Source: CAYFLR01 sp964343805
GTDB lineage: Bacteria > Bdellovibrionota_B > Oligoflexia > CAYFLR01
Length of the DNA stretch: 64,000 nucleotides
NCBI GenBank assembly: GCA_964343805.1
Contig: CAYFLR010000024.1
Location: 16,779 to 80,778, forward strand
Direction of reading: 5' to 3'
The notes under the pieces are model-generated. The model did not search any database and was not told where the DNA came from. It worked only from the letters and a program-made list of their open reading frames with translations. Positions within the stretch are counted from its first letter, which is position 1, and the number at the start of each line of letters is the position of its first letter. Positions 53,569-61,232 of the stretch are shown piece by piece. A program made the translations under genes and the position numbers.

Positions 53569-55296
53569 TTAATTTGCTCTTATTAATTTGTGGGCTTTGT
53601 ACATACCCACAGCGTTAAATACGGTTCCAAAAACTCCGGCATAAACTTTGATTCGTTCCGCACCAAACAGTTGGGCATAATGCTTATCCATATTGCCGGT
53701 AATCACCGCAGATACCCTTCTTTCTAAGAGGGCAATACTCAAACGGGAAACTTGTCCAAATCCGTTTTTCATCACTTCAAAAGTTCCGTTGTTCGGATTG
53801 TAAATCAGATAAAAGGGTGCCTTATCAAAATCTGCCGCTACCTGATCAAAGAGGGTCTCACCAGTGGATCCGATAGCGATAGTTTTAAAACGAGTGGCCA
53901 CCTGTTGCATAGCCTGCCCATTCTTAGTTTTAAATGGTTGTGGCGGTGGAATGGAAATATAGAGATGTTTCCCATTTCTCATTACATCCAGCACGGCCCC
54001 TTGCGCATCTTCAGCGGCTTGGGTAAAAGCCTGCAAACCGGTGATTTTAGTGCCATTAGCAGCGAGAATCACATCGCCAATTTTAAAACCAGCTTTGGAA
54101 GCGGGTCCTTTTTGGATGCCTTCCACCACCATTCCGGTGGTTTTAGCGGGAAGACCTAACTCCTGTGCTTCTGCTTTAGTAAGAGGAGAAAGTCCCATTC
54201 CTAGCCATGCGGCTTCCACTTCTACTTCAGCCCCTGGCAACATGGCTGGTTTATCAACGAGAGCCATGGGTTTATTAGTGAGCGTCACATAAGGAGTGAT
54301 CACTTTATTTCCACGGAGAATATTGAGGCGTACACGATCACCAGGTTTGTGTCTTTCTACCGCTTGTTTAAGATCAGCAACGTTGATGATCTTTTTGTTG
54401 CCAAACTGCTTAATCACATCACCACGCATCAATCCAGCTTGTTTTGCGGGAGCATCTTTTTCAATAAAGCTCACCACCGCACCTCTTTGATTAGGAAGAC
54501 CCAAATGCTTTTGCAGCATAGGATCAATGTCCTGCACATCAGCGCCGAGCCAGGATGCTACTTTTTTGGTTTTGGTTTTCACTTTAACAGCCACCGGTAA
54601 AACACCATCAATAGGCCCCAGTCGGTTGTCATATTTCATTGGCTCGTATTTAAAGTAAAGCTTTCGAACTCGGCCTTCTCTTAAAATACGAAAACGATAG
54701 GTTCGTCCAGGCACCATTTTTCTTACAGCTTTAGCTATGTCATTAGCACTTTCGATTTTTTTATGAGCCAATCGTTTGATCACATCGTCAGGTTTTAACC
54801 CCGCTGCTTCGGCCAAACTTCCACTGCCCACTGCATAGACAATAACCCCTTCACGACCGCGAAGACCCATAGATTTTTTGGTAAAGGGATCGATAGGATA
54901 AACACTTGCCCCCACATCAGTGGCATCAGGAAGACCCCATTGCACATTCTGTGGCCCTGCTTTTCTGATGTCTCCTGCTTGTGGTGGATTGCCTGGCATC
55001 GGTCCGACCAATTCAAATTCTTGTGGTCGACGTCCATTCAATGCAGCTCCGGCTCCAGGAGCAGGGTTTGCTTTCCCTAAAACGCCTTGTTGGCGCTCAA
55101 TTTCTGGTTGCATAGGAGCACCACCAGGGGCTCCTGGCTGTTGTTGCCCTGCCACCATTTCTCGTTCAATCTCAGGCTGTCTTTTGGTGGTTCCCCAGCC
55201 AAAAATCAGATAGAGGGAAGCCATAAATAGCAGCACTCCCAGCAGACCTGTGAGAAAGTTTATCTCTTTACAAAATACCTTATCATTCATATTCAA
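53569..55296 (-). CDS. triple PDZ protein with C-terminal NifX-like domain
   Basis: A 575-residue protein. A TM anchor (about 14-32) leads to a Gly/Pro/Gln-rich linker with a repeated PEIERQ element, three PDZ domains (about 125-200, 250-320 and 360-435; each with GLKPGD-like loops such as LKPDDVIKRL, MRGDVIKQFG, KIGDVILAAN) and a dinitrogenase-iron-molybdenum-cofactor (NifX/NafY) fold (about 465-570: FYLIYNPNNGTFEVMKNGFG, VSAVITGNMDKHYAQLF, KVYAGVFGTVFNAVGMY). It likely acts as the missing PDZ half of MamE, with an iron-cluster-binding addition. MamE follows after one base. Confidence 0.82.
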   Translation of the reverse strand: MNMNDKVFCKEINFLTGLLGVLLFMASLYLIFGWGTTKRQPEIEREMVAGQQQPGAPGGAPMQPEIERQQGVLGKANPAPGAGAALNGRRPQEFELVGPMPGNPPQAGDIRKAGPQNVQWGLPDATDVGASVYPIDPFTKKSMGLRGREGVIVYAVGSGSLAEAAGLKPDDVIKRLAHKKIESANDIAKAVRKMVPGRTYRFRILREGRVRKLYFKYEPMKYDNRLGPIDGVLPVAVKVKTKTKKVASWLGADVQDIDPMLQKHLGLPNQRGAVVSFIEKDAPAKQAGLMRGDVIKQFGNKKIINVADLKQAVERHKPGDRVRLNILRGNKVITPYVTLTNKPMALVDKPAMLPGAEVEVEAAWLGMGLSPLTKAEAQELGLPAKTTGMVVEGIQKGPASKAGFKIGDVILAANGTKITGLQAFTQAAEDAQGAVLDVMRNGKHLYISIPPPQPFKTKNGQAMQQVATRFKTIAIGSTGETLFDQVAADFDKAPFYLIYNPNNGTFEVMKNGFGQVSRLSIALLERRVSAVITGNMDKHYAQLFGAERIKVYAGVFGTVFNAVGMYKAHKLIRAN

Positions 55297-55303
55297 ACCA
55301 TCA

Positions 55304-56728
55304 TTAGAAGGTTGCTTTTAGTTTCTTGTTTTTCAGGCTCAGTACCGCATCTCCCACACTCATGTTCACATGAGGATAGAGATGAACTCCCAGCTTCTTA
55401 AGTTCATTCGCTGTTTTGGTATTAATTTGATCAGCAATGACTGCGTCCACATGATTATCCACGAGGAACTGTGCGGTCTGAACCCCATTGCCGCGAATGT
55501 CATTAAAATTAGGATTGGTTTTCACTTCGTATCTATTGGTGTCTAATTCTACAATGATGAAGTATTGAGCGGTTCCAAAATCATTATGGACGTTGGCAGC
55601 TGGATCTGGAAAATTAGAAGGAATAGCCACCAAGTTCACTGTATTTTGAGCAAAAGCGGCTGGCTTTGCTGTTTGAGTGAGGTTTTCTTTTAACTGCCCT
55701 TGTTCAAAAAGGGTAATGGCATCACTCACACTGCCAAAAACTCCACTGTAGACTTTGACTTTGGCATTTCTGAGATTATCTAAATCAGAAGCGTTAATAT
55801 TCCCTACGATAATTTTGCCCACATCTTGAGAAATGACCCAATTGGAAACCGCGTTTCCATGCATGCCTTGACTCATATTGGCCACGCTATCAAAGGTGTC
55901 CATTTGGGTGTTATATACCACCATATAAGGGCTATTGACAAAACTATAAGCCACTTGCCCCTTAAGGGTTTTACCGGCAGAAAGAATCCCGATATTTGCT
56001 GATTGAATTTTATGCAAAGCAGCAATATCTTTGAGCACCACTTTTAAATTTCTTCTTTTGGTTTTATTACGGACAATTTTTAATCTTAATTTATCGCCCT
56101 GCTTTTTGTTAGCTAAGATGGTGTTTAACTGACCAGCATCCTTCATCACCTGACGATCGGCATTAACAATCACATCCCCTTCCACGAGACCGGCTTGCAT
56201 GGCCAGTGAGTTTTTCTGTACATTATTTACTAAAACACCTTCATTACTGGCCAAATGATACTGCTTGGCAATAGCTGGAGTCACAGTAATAAGCTCAGCT
56301 CCAAATACATCACTTCCTGCTAACATATCGATATAAGCTGCAGGTGCCACACCAGTCATTTTATGACACTTGGTGCATTCTCCCCAATACGGATGTGGCA
56401 TAGGAGTGGTCCATGCAACTGGTCCTGCTGGGATAGCTGGTTTTTGATCACCTGCTGGAAGAGAGTGACACATCAAGCAATTGTTACCATAATTTCCATG
56501 AGGAACAATCTGACCAATGGCAATAGGGATTTTACCCGGTGCTGCCACCGTTTGCAGTTTATGAATATTCCGGGTTTTATGGGGCTTCACATGTTTTACA
56601 TGAGTACCAGTATGATCTCGATGAATCTCATGGTAGATGGTCCAGACGATCACGATCACTAAAAGAAAGATGATTGCCAATACCACCGGTTTAAATTGTT
56701 TCATACAAAAATCTTGTTCTTCGCTCAT
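55304..56728 (-). CDS. mamP: MamP-like magnetochrome-PDZ protein with two NifX-like domains
   Basis: A 474-residue protein. TM anchor about 14-33, a His-rich stretch (HVKHVKPHKTRNIHK), two CxxCH magnetochrome motifs (CLMCH 84-88, CTKCH 118-122), a PDZ domain (about 140-215), and two NifX/NafY-type domains (about 240-340 and 370-470, KVYSGVFGSVSDAI, VHLYPHVNMSVGDAVLSL). MamP is a PDZ plus double-magnetochrome iron oxidase, so MamP is the nearest relative. The NifX domains are an addition: in nitrogen fixation they bind Fe-S cofactor. The start overlaps the mamB stop (TAATG). Confidence 0.8.
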   Translation of the reverse strand: MSEEQDFCMKQFKPVVLAIIFLLVIVIVWTIYHEIHRDHTGTHVKHVKPHKTRNIHKLQTVAAPGKIPIAIGQIVPHGNYGNNCLMCHSLPAGDQKPAIPAGPVAWTTPMPHPYWGECTKCHKMTGVAPAAYIDMLAGSDVFGAELITVTPAIAKQYHLASNEGVLVNNVQKNSLAMQAGLVEGDVIVNADRQVMKDAGQLNTILANKKQGDKLRLKIVRNKTKRRNLKVVLKDIAALHKIQSANIGILSAGKTLKGQVAYSFVNSPYMVVYNTQMDTFDSVANMSQGMHGNAVSNWVISQDVGKIIVGNINASDLDNLRNAKVKVYSGVFGSVSDAITLFEQGQLKENLTQTAKPAAFAQNTVNLVAIPSNFPDPAANVHNDFGTAQYFIIVELDTNRYEVKTNPNFNDIRGNGVQTAQFLVDNHVDAVIADQINTKTANELKKLGVHLYPHVNMSVGDAVLSLKNKKLKATF

Positions 56729-57627
56729 TATCCTGCTCCCACCTCAATCTTGCTGGTTGGCTTGTTCGGTAAAAGGTAAATGGTAACGTCCCCAGGTCGT
56801 TCAACCACTTTAAGGACATTCTTTTTAATTTTATTTTTAACAGCTTCCATCTCTTTCAATGTCTGTTTTGGATCCACATAAGCATCAATTTCAACTGACA
56901 CTTCTTGTCCAATTTCTCTGGTTCGGAGTTGTTTTAAGCCAAGCTCTGGATACTTTTCTAATTCCTCTTTAATAAGATCAGTCATATCTTCTTCTAAAGA
57001 ACCATCCATAAGGCCTCTTGCTGCTTTCATTAAACTACTAATACAGAGTTTAAAAATCAGGTAACTGACCATCAGAGCAGCTAAAGGATCGAGAAAGTGT
57101 AGCCCCAGTTTTGCACCTATAATTCCGGCTAATACCGCAATAGAAGAAAGGGCGTCCGCTCTTTTCTCGTGAGCGTTGGCAATAATTGAAGGGCTTTGCA
57201 GCTGACTTCCGCAACAGATACTTTGGCGATACATGAGTTCATTTGCCACCAAGGATATCACCGCACCTAAGATGGTCACCATGTCCGGATCAACGGGGAT
57301 TCCAGTGGTTAAGGCATGAACCGCCGTCATTAAAATATAAAAGCCCACCACTAAAAGACAGGTATAAATAACCGCCGCAGCTAAAAACTCCACTTTTCCG
57401 TAACCGTGGGGATAGTCTTCATCTTTAGGTCGCGCTGCAATCCTTAAACTGATGAGCATTATAAGTGAACCAAGTACATCACCAAAGGAGTGAATTCCAT
57501 CAGCAAATAGAGCAGTACTCCCGCCCACCCATCCTAAGAACATTTTTACGATAGCAATAAAGGAGTTCCCTCCAATATTGATCCACCCTAAAGATGCTTT
57601 ACACTTTTCACATGCTTTATACTTCAT
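56728..57627 (-). CDS. mamB: MamB: magnetosome cation diffusion facilitator
   Basis: A 299-residue CDF with six TM helices. It shows the MamB signatures: N-terminal CEKC (Cys6, Cys9), FADGIHSFGDVLGS with His46 and Asp50, YPHGYGKVEF, and NELMYRQSICCG followed by SPSIIANAHEKRADALSS, almost identical to Magnetospirillum MamB in pattern. It transports iron into the magnetosome and is needed for vesicle formation. The ATG overlaps the stop of a 37-residue gene (ATGA). Confidence 0.92.
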   Translation of the reverse strand: MKYKACEKCKASLGWINIGGNSFIAIVKMFLGWVGGSTALFADGIHSFGDVLGSLIMLISLRIAARPKDEDYPHGYGKVEFLAAAVIYTCLLVVGFYILMTAVHALTTGIPVDPDMVTILGAVISLVANELMYRQSICCGSQLQSPSIIANAHEKRADALSSIAVLAGIIGAKLGLHFLDPLAALMVSYLIFKLCISSLMKAARGLMDGSLEEDMTDLIKEELEKYPELGLKQLRTREIGQEVSVEIDAYVDPKQTLKEMEAVKNKIKKNVLKVVERPGDVTIYLLPNKPTSKIEVGAG

Positions 57628-57737
57628 TCTTTTTCAGCCTTCTCTTCATCAATCTCTTTATCTAACTTAGAAATCTTAAAGTAGAGGGTTCCCCCTCCAA
57701 TGATGACTGTGAGTAGCATAATCACATAAAGGATCAT
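57624..57737 (-). CDS. 37-residue single-TM peptide upstream of mamB
   Basis: Start ATG at 57737 with GGGAGA about seven bases upstream. The N-terminal 20 residues are a TM helix (MILYVIMLLTVIIGGGTLYF) and the tail is a charged helix (KISKLDKEIDEEKAEKE). It overlaps mamB by ATGA, so it is translationally coupled. The layout is that of small accessory magnetosome peptides. Confidence 0.6.
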   Translation of the reverse strand: MILYVIMLLTVIIGGGTLYFKISKLDKEIDEEKAEKE

Positions 57738-57749
57738 GATTAAATCTCC

Positions 57750-58238
57750 CTAAATAGCGTAATGACCTTTTAACAAGGCATACAGTAATAGAAAAAATAC
57801 AAACTGTTGGGAATGGAGGAAATAGATACTCTTTTTAATCTTAGGAGTGTATTTGAATTTCAACAGAAATCCTCCGAGCACCAGCCACCCCATGAGTACC
57901 ACTCCAACCTTCAGCCAAAAATTAACCCAGTTGGAAACATAACAATGAAAAACCGCCACCAAGAAAGCAACGATATTTAAGATACAGTGATAACCCAGGT
58001 AAACATTGAAGTAGTTACCCACGTTTTGAAAATTGAACATAAATCGAAGCCACTTGGCAGGAACATAGGTATTAGCTGCAATAAAAAGAATAATGCAGAG
58101 GTTCCCACTTCCGGTAGCTAGGTTATAGTCCGAAAAGAAGATTATAAACAGCCCCACTATTATGGCTAAAAACCAAGGGAGCCTTTTATGTAATAGGGCT
58201 TTACTATTAGAAAGCCACTGCTTTAAAGCGTTTTGCAT
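57750..58238 (-). CDS. bis-His four-helix membrane protein (ferric-reductase-like), copy 1
   Basis: A 162-residue protein taken from the internal ATG at 58238; an in-frame start at 58271 would overlap mamQ more. After a hydrophilic lead and a TM (WFLAIIVGLFIIFF) come helices with His spacing (YLGYHCILNIVAFLVAVFHC) and LKGHYAI at the end. The YHCILNIVAFLVAVFHC pattern and ANTYVPAK match the protein at 42088. A ferric-reductase/cytochrome-b-like haem site is a reasonable inference. It lies between mamQ and mamB. Confidence 0.68.
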   Translation of the reverse strand: MQNALKQWLSNSKALLHKRLPWFLAIIVGLFIIFFSDYNLATGSGNLCIILFIAANTYVPAKWLRFMFNFQNVGNYFNVYLGYHCILNIVAFLVAVFHCYVSNWVNFWLKVGVVLMGWLVLGGFLLKFKYTPKIKKSIYFLHSQQFVFFLLLYALLKGHYAI

Positions 58239-58971
58239 CTTTGCTTGCCGTAAAAAAGTCTTTGGGTTCAAATCTAAAAAACATGTTGCAGATGTTGCCA
58301 GGGAATGTCACCAGTTCCGTTGTGTACTTATTTACCAGTTTATTAAAATTAGTTCGGGAGGCTGAAATCTCTTTTTCAGTTTCTACCAAGGCATCAATAA
58401 ACTTCTGAAAGTTTTGAGAGAGTTTGAGGTCAGGGTATTGCTCTGCAATAGCAAAGAGCTTGGACATAAGATCTGGAGACAATGCGACTCCTCCAGCGGC
58501 TGCCCCATTTTCGCTAGCAACTTTTGCTAGTTGCTCTTTAATTTCTTGCATGGCACCTGAACCGGCAATTTTGGTTCGGGAGTTCACCACATGAGACATA
58601 ATTTTCTGCTCATGCTGTGAATAATCGAGAACCATCTTTGCTAGATTAATGGAAATGTTGTGTCTCTTTTGGAGCATATTATCTACAATACTTTCAGCGG
58701 CAATCACATCGTAGTAGTTACGTTGAAACACATTGTAGTAATAGATTAAAACGAAATGAAATAGGAATAGAGCAACCCCACCCCATAAGATAGCAGAACG
58801 GGCATATCTAACAAAAGTGGAACGAGGAGTCTCGGGTTTTTGCCGAGTGGTGAGTTTAACCGTATGAGGTTTGGGCATAAAGAAATTAACAAAGCCCCTC
58901 TTTTTCTTCTGCTTTTCCATCTGTGCTTGATACACTTTTTTAATAATATGGGTGGTACGATCCGTGCTCAT
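58207..58971 (-). CDS. mamQ: MamQ: LemA-like membrane protein
   Basis: A 254-residue protein. TM helix about 53-73 follows a basic N-terminus. The C-terminal LemA-type helical domain has the characteristic YNVFQRNYYDVIAAESIVDN, LAKVASENGAAAG, PDLKLSQNFQKFIDALVETEKEI and ASRTNFNKLVNKYTTELVTFPGNICN. MamQ is needed for magnetosome membrane formation. It sits between mamA and mamB. Confidence 0.9.
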   Translation of the reverse strand: MSTDRTTHIIKKVYQAQMEKQKKKRGFVNFFMPKPHTVKLTTRQKPETPRSTFVRYARSAILWGGVALFLFHFVLIYYYNVFQRNYYDVIAAESIVDNMLQKRHNISINLAKMVLDYSQHEQKIMSHVVNSRTKIAGSGAMQEIKEQLAKVASENGAAAGGVALSPDLMSKLFAIAEQYPDLKLSQNFQKFIDALVETEKEISASRTNFNKLVNKYTTELVTFPGNICNMFFRFEPKDFFTASKDAKRFKAVAF

Positions 58972-59012
58972 ATTTCATTCCAAATGAATTAAACTTAAAA
59001 CCAAGAGCCTTG

Positions 59013-59735
59013 TTAGGCGTGCTCTAACTCCATCACTTTCTTAAAGTGAGGAACAGCCTTCTCATGCTCTCCTTTGGATTCATAAATAAAACCAGCTAAC
59101 TGGTAGTACTTAATTTCGGAAGGTTCCACTTTGATAGCAGATTCTAAATACTCTACTGCTTTGTCTTGGTCTTTTTTCTTGTCATAGAGAAAACCAAGGC
59201 GATAGAGGGTTTCATGATTTTTAGGTTGCTGCTTTAAACTCTCTTCATAGAGATCTATAGCATTATCAAAATCATTATCTTTGGAGTACAAATTAGCTAA
59301 TTCCATCATGGCACTGTTGGAACTAGGATGTTTTTGTAGATAGTTTTTATAAGCTGTTTTTGCTTCTCCAGTGTTTCCACTAGCGGCATTCAATTCAGCC
59401 AAAGTGAGTGTTAAATTATCTTTTTGATTTACAGAAGCAGATTCCATAGCTTTACGAACGAGGGCAATCGCCTTCTGGTTGTCACCTTTTTTACGATAGT
59501 GGGTCACTAGATTTTTACAGATTCTTAAGTTGTCTTTTTCGCTTAAGGTAAAAAGACCTTCATAAGCATCTAGTAGTCTATTAAGCCAACGCCCTGCTAA
59601 TAGATAGAATGAGTGGAGTAAATAATGAAAATCAAATTCTAAAGGATCTGAATTCTTTTGTAACTCCGCATGGTTTTTACACAATCCATCAGCTACTGCA
59701 ACTTGCATACACTCTTCAATATTACACTTTTCCAT
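59013..59735 (-). CDS. mamA: MamA: TPR scaffold with N-terminal CCCH knuckle
   Basis: A 240-residue protein. An N-terminal Cys-x4-Cys-x9-Cys-x2-His element (CNIEECMQVAVADGLCKNH) is followed by five or six TPR units (AIALVRKAMESASVNQ, AMMELANLYSKDNDFDNAID, ETLYRLGFLYDKKKDQDKAV, YYQLAGFIYESKGEHEKAVP). MamA self-assembles around the magnetosome. The extra knuckle is not part of typical Magnetospirillum MamA, but is shared with two other proteins of this operon. AAGGAGGGTTATTTAA ends at the ATG. Confidence 0.85.
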   Translation of the reverse strand: MEKCNIEECMQVAVADGLCKNHAELQKNSDPLEFDFHYLLHSFYLLAGRWLNRLLDAYEGLFTLSEKDNLRICKNLVTHYRKKGDNQKAIALVRKAMESASVNQKDNLTLTLAELNAASGNTGEAKTAYKNYLQKHPSSNSAMMELANLYSKDNDFDNAIDLYEESLKQQPKNHETLYRLGFLYDKKKDQDKAVEYLESAIKVEPSEIKYYQLAGFIYESKGEHEKAVPHFKKVMELEHA

Positions 59736-59749
59736 TTAAATAACCCTCC

Positions 59750-59917
59750 TTAAGATTCTCTGGCTAAACGCATATATAAACCAAGAGATAACAATCCCAC
59801 TAACATCATCACGATAGGGAGAAAACCATTGAAAAAATCCAGTACAAAGTACCACTCATCAAAAAGTCCCCAAATCCCTGTAGCAATTAAAAATAATCCG
59901 ACAATGACTTGAACCAT
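59750..59917 (-). CDS. mamI: MamI: small two-TM magnetosome protein
   Basis: A 55-residue protein too short for ordinary ORF calls, with GGAGG about eight bases upstream. It reads VGLFLIATGIWGLFDEWYFV, then a loop, then LPIVMMLVGLLSLGLYMR. MamI has the same G-x-WG-x4-W pattern, loop with a Pro, and second hydrophobic segment. MamI is required for the membrane invagination step. It lies between mamA and a larger gene that contains two copies of the same pattern. Confidence 0.75.
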   Translation of the reverse strand: MVQVIVGLFLIATGIWGLFDEWYFVLDFFNGFLPIVMMLVGLLSLGLYMRLARES

Positions 59918-59942
59918 ATATAAAAATCCTCCAAAACCTAAA

Positions 59943-60281
59943 TTAGGCTTTTAATTTATGAATTCCTGCAAATAATGCCAAAACACCTAACACACAGAAG
60001 GCAGGAGGGAATATCCCCCTTAACACATCGGCAACGATATCCCATTCATCTACCAAACCAATAACTCCCACAATCATAAGAATTGCCCCGAGGGGGATAT
60101 TAATTTTCTTATGCTTTTCGCGAAAAATCGCTACGGATAAGAGAACAAAACCCAAGAACATAAACAAAAAGTGGACAAAGCCTTTAAATACATCCATCAC
60201 ATTAAAAACGTCACGGAATCCCCAGTATCCTCCAAGAATCAACATCAGTAGTCCAAAAATTAAGTGAAAACTTCGCTTCAT
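59943..60281 (-). CDS. tandem double MamI-like membrane protein
   Basis: A 112-residue protein with four TM helices in two similar halves. Half 1 contains LLMLILGGYWGFRDVFNVMD and half 2 AILMIVGVIGLVDEWDIVAD followed by LRGIFPPAFCVLGVLALFAG. Both match the MamI pattern (G-x-WG or IGL, acidic/aromatic, Pro, Gly-rich helix), half 2 best. GAGGAGAG precedes the ATG. A duplication and fusion of mamI is the simplest explanation. Confidence 0.7.
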   Translation of the reverse strand: MKRSFHLIFGLLMLILGGYWGFRDVFNVMDVFKGFVHFLFMFLGFVLLSVAIFREKHKKINIPLGAILMIVGVIGLVDEWDIVADVLRGIFPPAFCVLGVLALFAGIHKLKA

Positions 60282-60293
60282 ACTCTCCTCTTC

Positions 60294-60716
60294 TTATTTC
60301 TGCTTAGTAGATAAAGGTTTCTTAGTTTGCAAATGATGCCCCTGGCCTGCATAAATGGCATTAAACAGCCTTTTCCGGCACTTAGGGCAGGGACCTGCAC
60401 AATTAGTTTTATTTTTTATCACAATATGACAAATAGGACAGGTACACAGAGCCGTCCCTCCAGGATCCTTGGCATCAATGGTTACAAAAGAAGTTAGTTT
60501 AGGTTTTAAAGAATTGGCATTTTGTTTTTGACTTGCGGTGGGCGCGTTAAGATGGGCTACACGCTTGAAAGGATAGCTCTTTTTCCCTTTTTTATGAGAA
60601 TAAGATTTTCCCTTTGAGGGGGTTTTAAACCAAATCCCGGCAAAGACAATAAGCAAGGAAAGGGTTAATAACCCAAGTGATAGGGGTGATTTTAGAAAGT
60701 CAAAAAACTGTCGCAT
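60294..60716 (-). CDS. single-TM protein with CxxC ribbon, first gene of the magnetosome operon
   Basis: A 140-residue protein. TM helix about 13-30, a Lys-rich linker (GKSYSHKKGKKSYPFKR), then a Cys4 set CTCPICHIVIKNKTNCAGPCPKCRKRL. The CPIC motif is followed directly by His (CPICH), which reads as C-x2-C-H and so could in principle bind haem, unlike the other two ribbon proteins. Alternatively the two CxxC pairs bind zinc. There is 500 bp of non-coding DNA upstream, so the operon promoter is likely there. Confidence 0.72.
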   Translation of the reverse strand: MRQFFDFLKSPLSLGLLTLSLLIVFAGIWFKTPSKGKSYSHKKGKKSYPFKRVAHLNAPTASQKQNANSLKPKLTSFVTIDAKDPGGTALCTCPICHIVIKNKTNCAGPCPKCRKRLFNAIYAGQGHHLQTKKPLSTKQK

Positions 60717-61232
60717 CGTTTAAACTAACCAAATAAACCTAAGTGATAAACCTAAGTGATAAACCTAAGTGATAAACCTAAGTGATAAACCTAAGCGATT
60801 ACTAACATGATTTTACTTTGGCCAAAGAGCCATATACCAATATCGCTAGGCGTTGACGTAACCTTAATTGGGGGATTATTAACCATAGTTTGAGGGAAAT
60901 GTAAAGGCTAAAAATCTTATTTTTGTTTATATGGGGGTTAACCGTTAGTTAATTTAACAATAATAATTAAGAAAGTTTTTTAAATTAATAAGTTAAAATT
61001 TACCCTATTACAAATTTCAAGCCAGATGAGCATTCATTTTGAAATGAAATCTAAGATCTCGATAAAAATAGATTTTAGCGGAAGTTTATTTATCTTATCA
61101 AGGGGTTGGCTTACAGAAATGGACATACGCAAGGCGACAAGAAAATGATGAGAGAATAGTACGCGGCAAGTACAGGCTCGAAATCATTTTCGATGTCAAC
61201 ACAGCGCAGGCGCAGCGGATGTTGGAACCCAA
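60717..61232. other. non-coding control region of the magnetosome operon
   Basis: A 516-bp space before the first operon gene. It contains five 13-bp tandem repeats (60733-60797), an AT-rich stretch (60880-61080) and a G+C-richer block (61100-61232) with an inverted GAAAATGAT at 61141 and 61183. No open frame is convincing. No consensus promoter is obvious; weak sites exist. Confidence 0.5.
60733..60797. repeat. five 13-bp tandem repeats ahead of the magnetosome operon
   Basis: The unit ATAAACCTAAGTG is repeated five times (the last with GCG in place of GTG), ending 17 bases before the first gene's start at 60716. Repeats in this position may bind a regulator, form the leader, or vary in copy number. 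Confidence 0.85.

Noticed and set aside
61141..61191. Inverted GAAAATGAT / ATCATTTTC as a terminator
   Set aside because: The nine-base arms are AT-rich, 33 bases apart and without a following T run; not strong enough to call.
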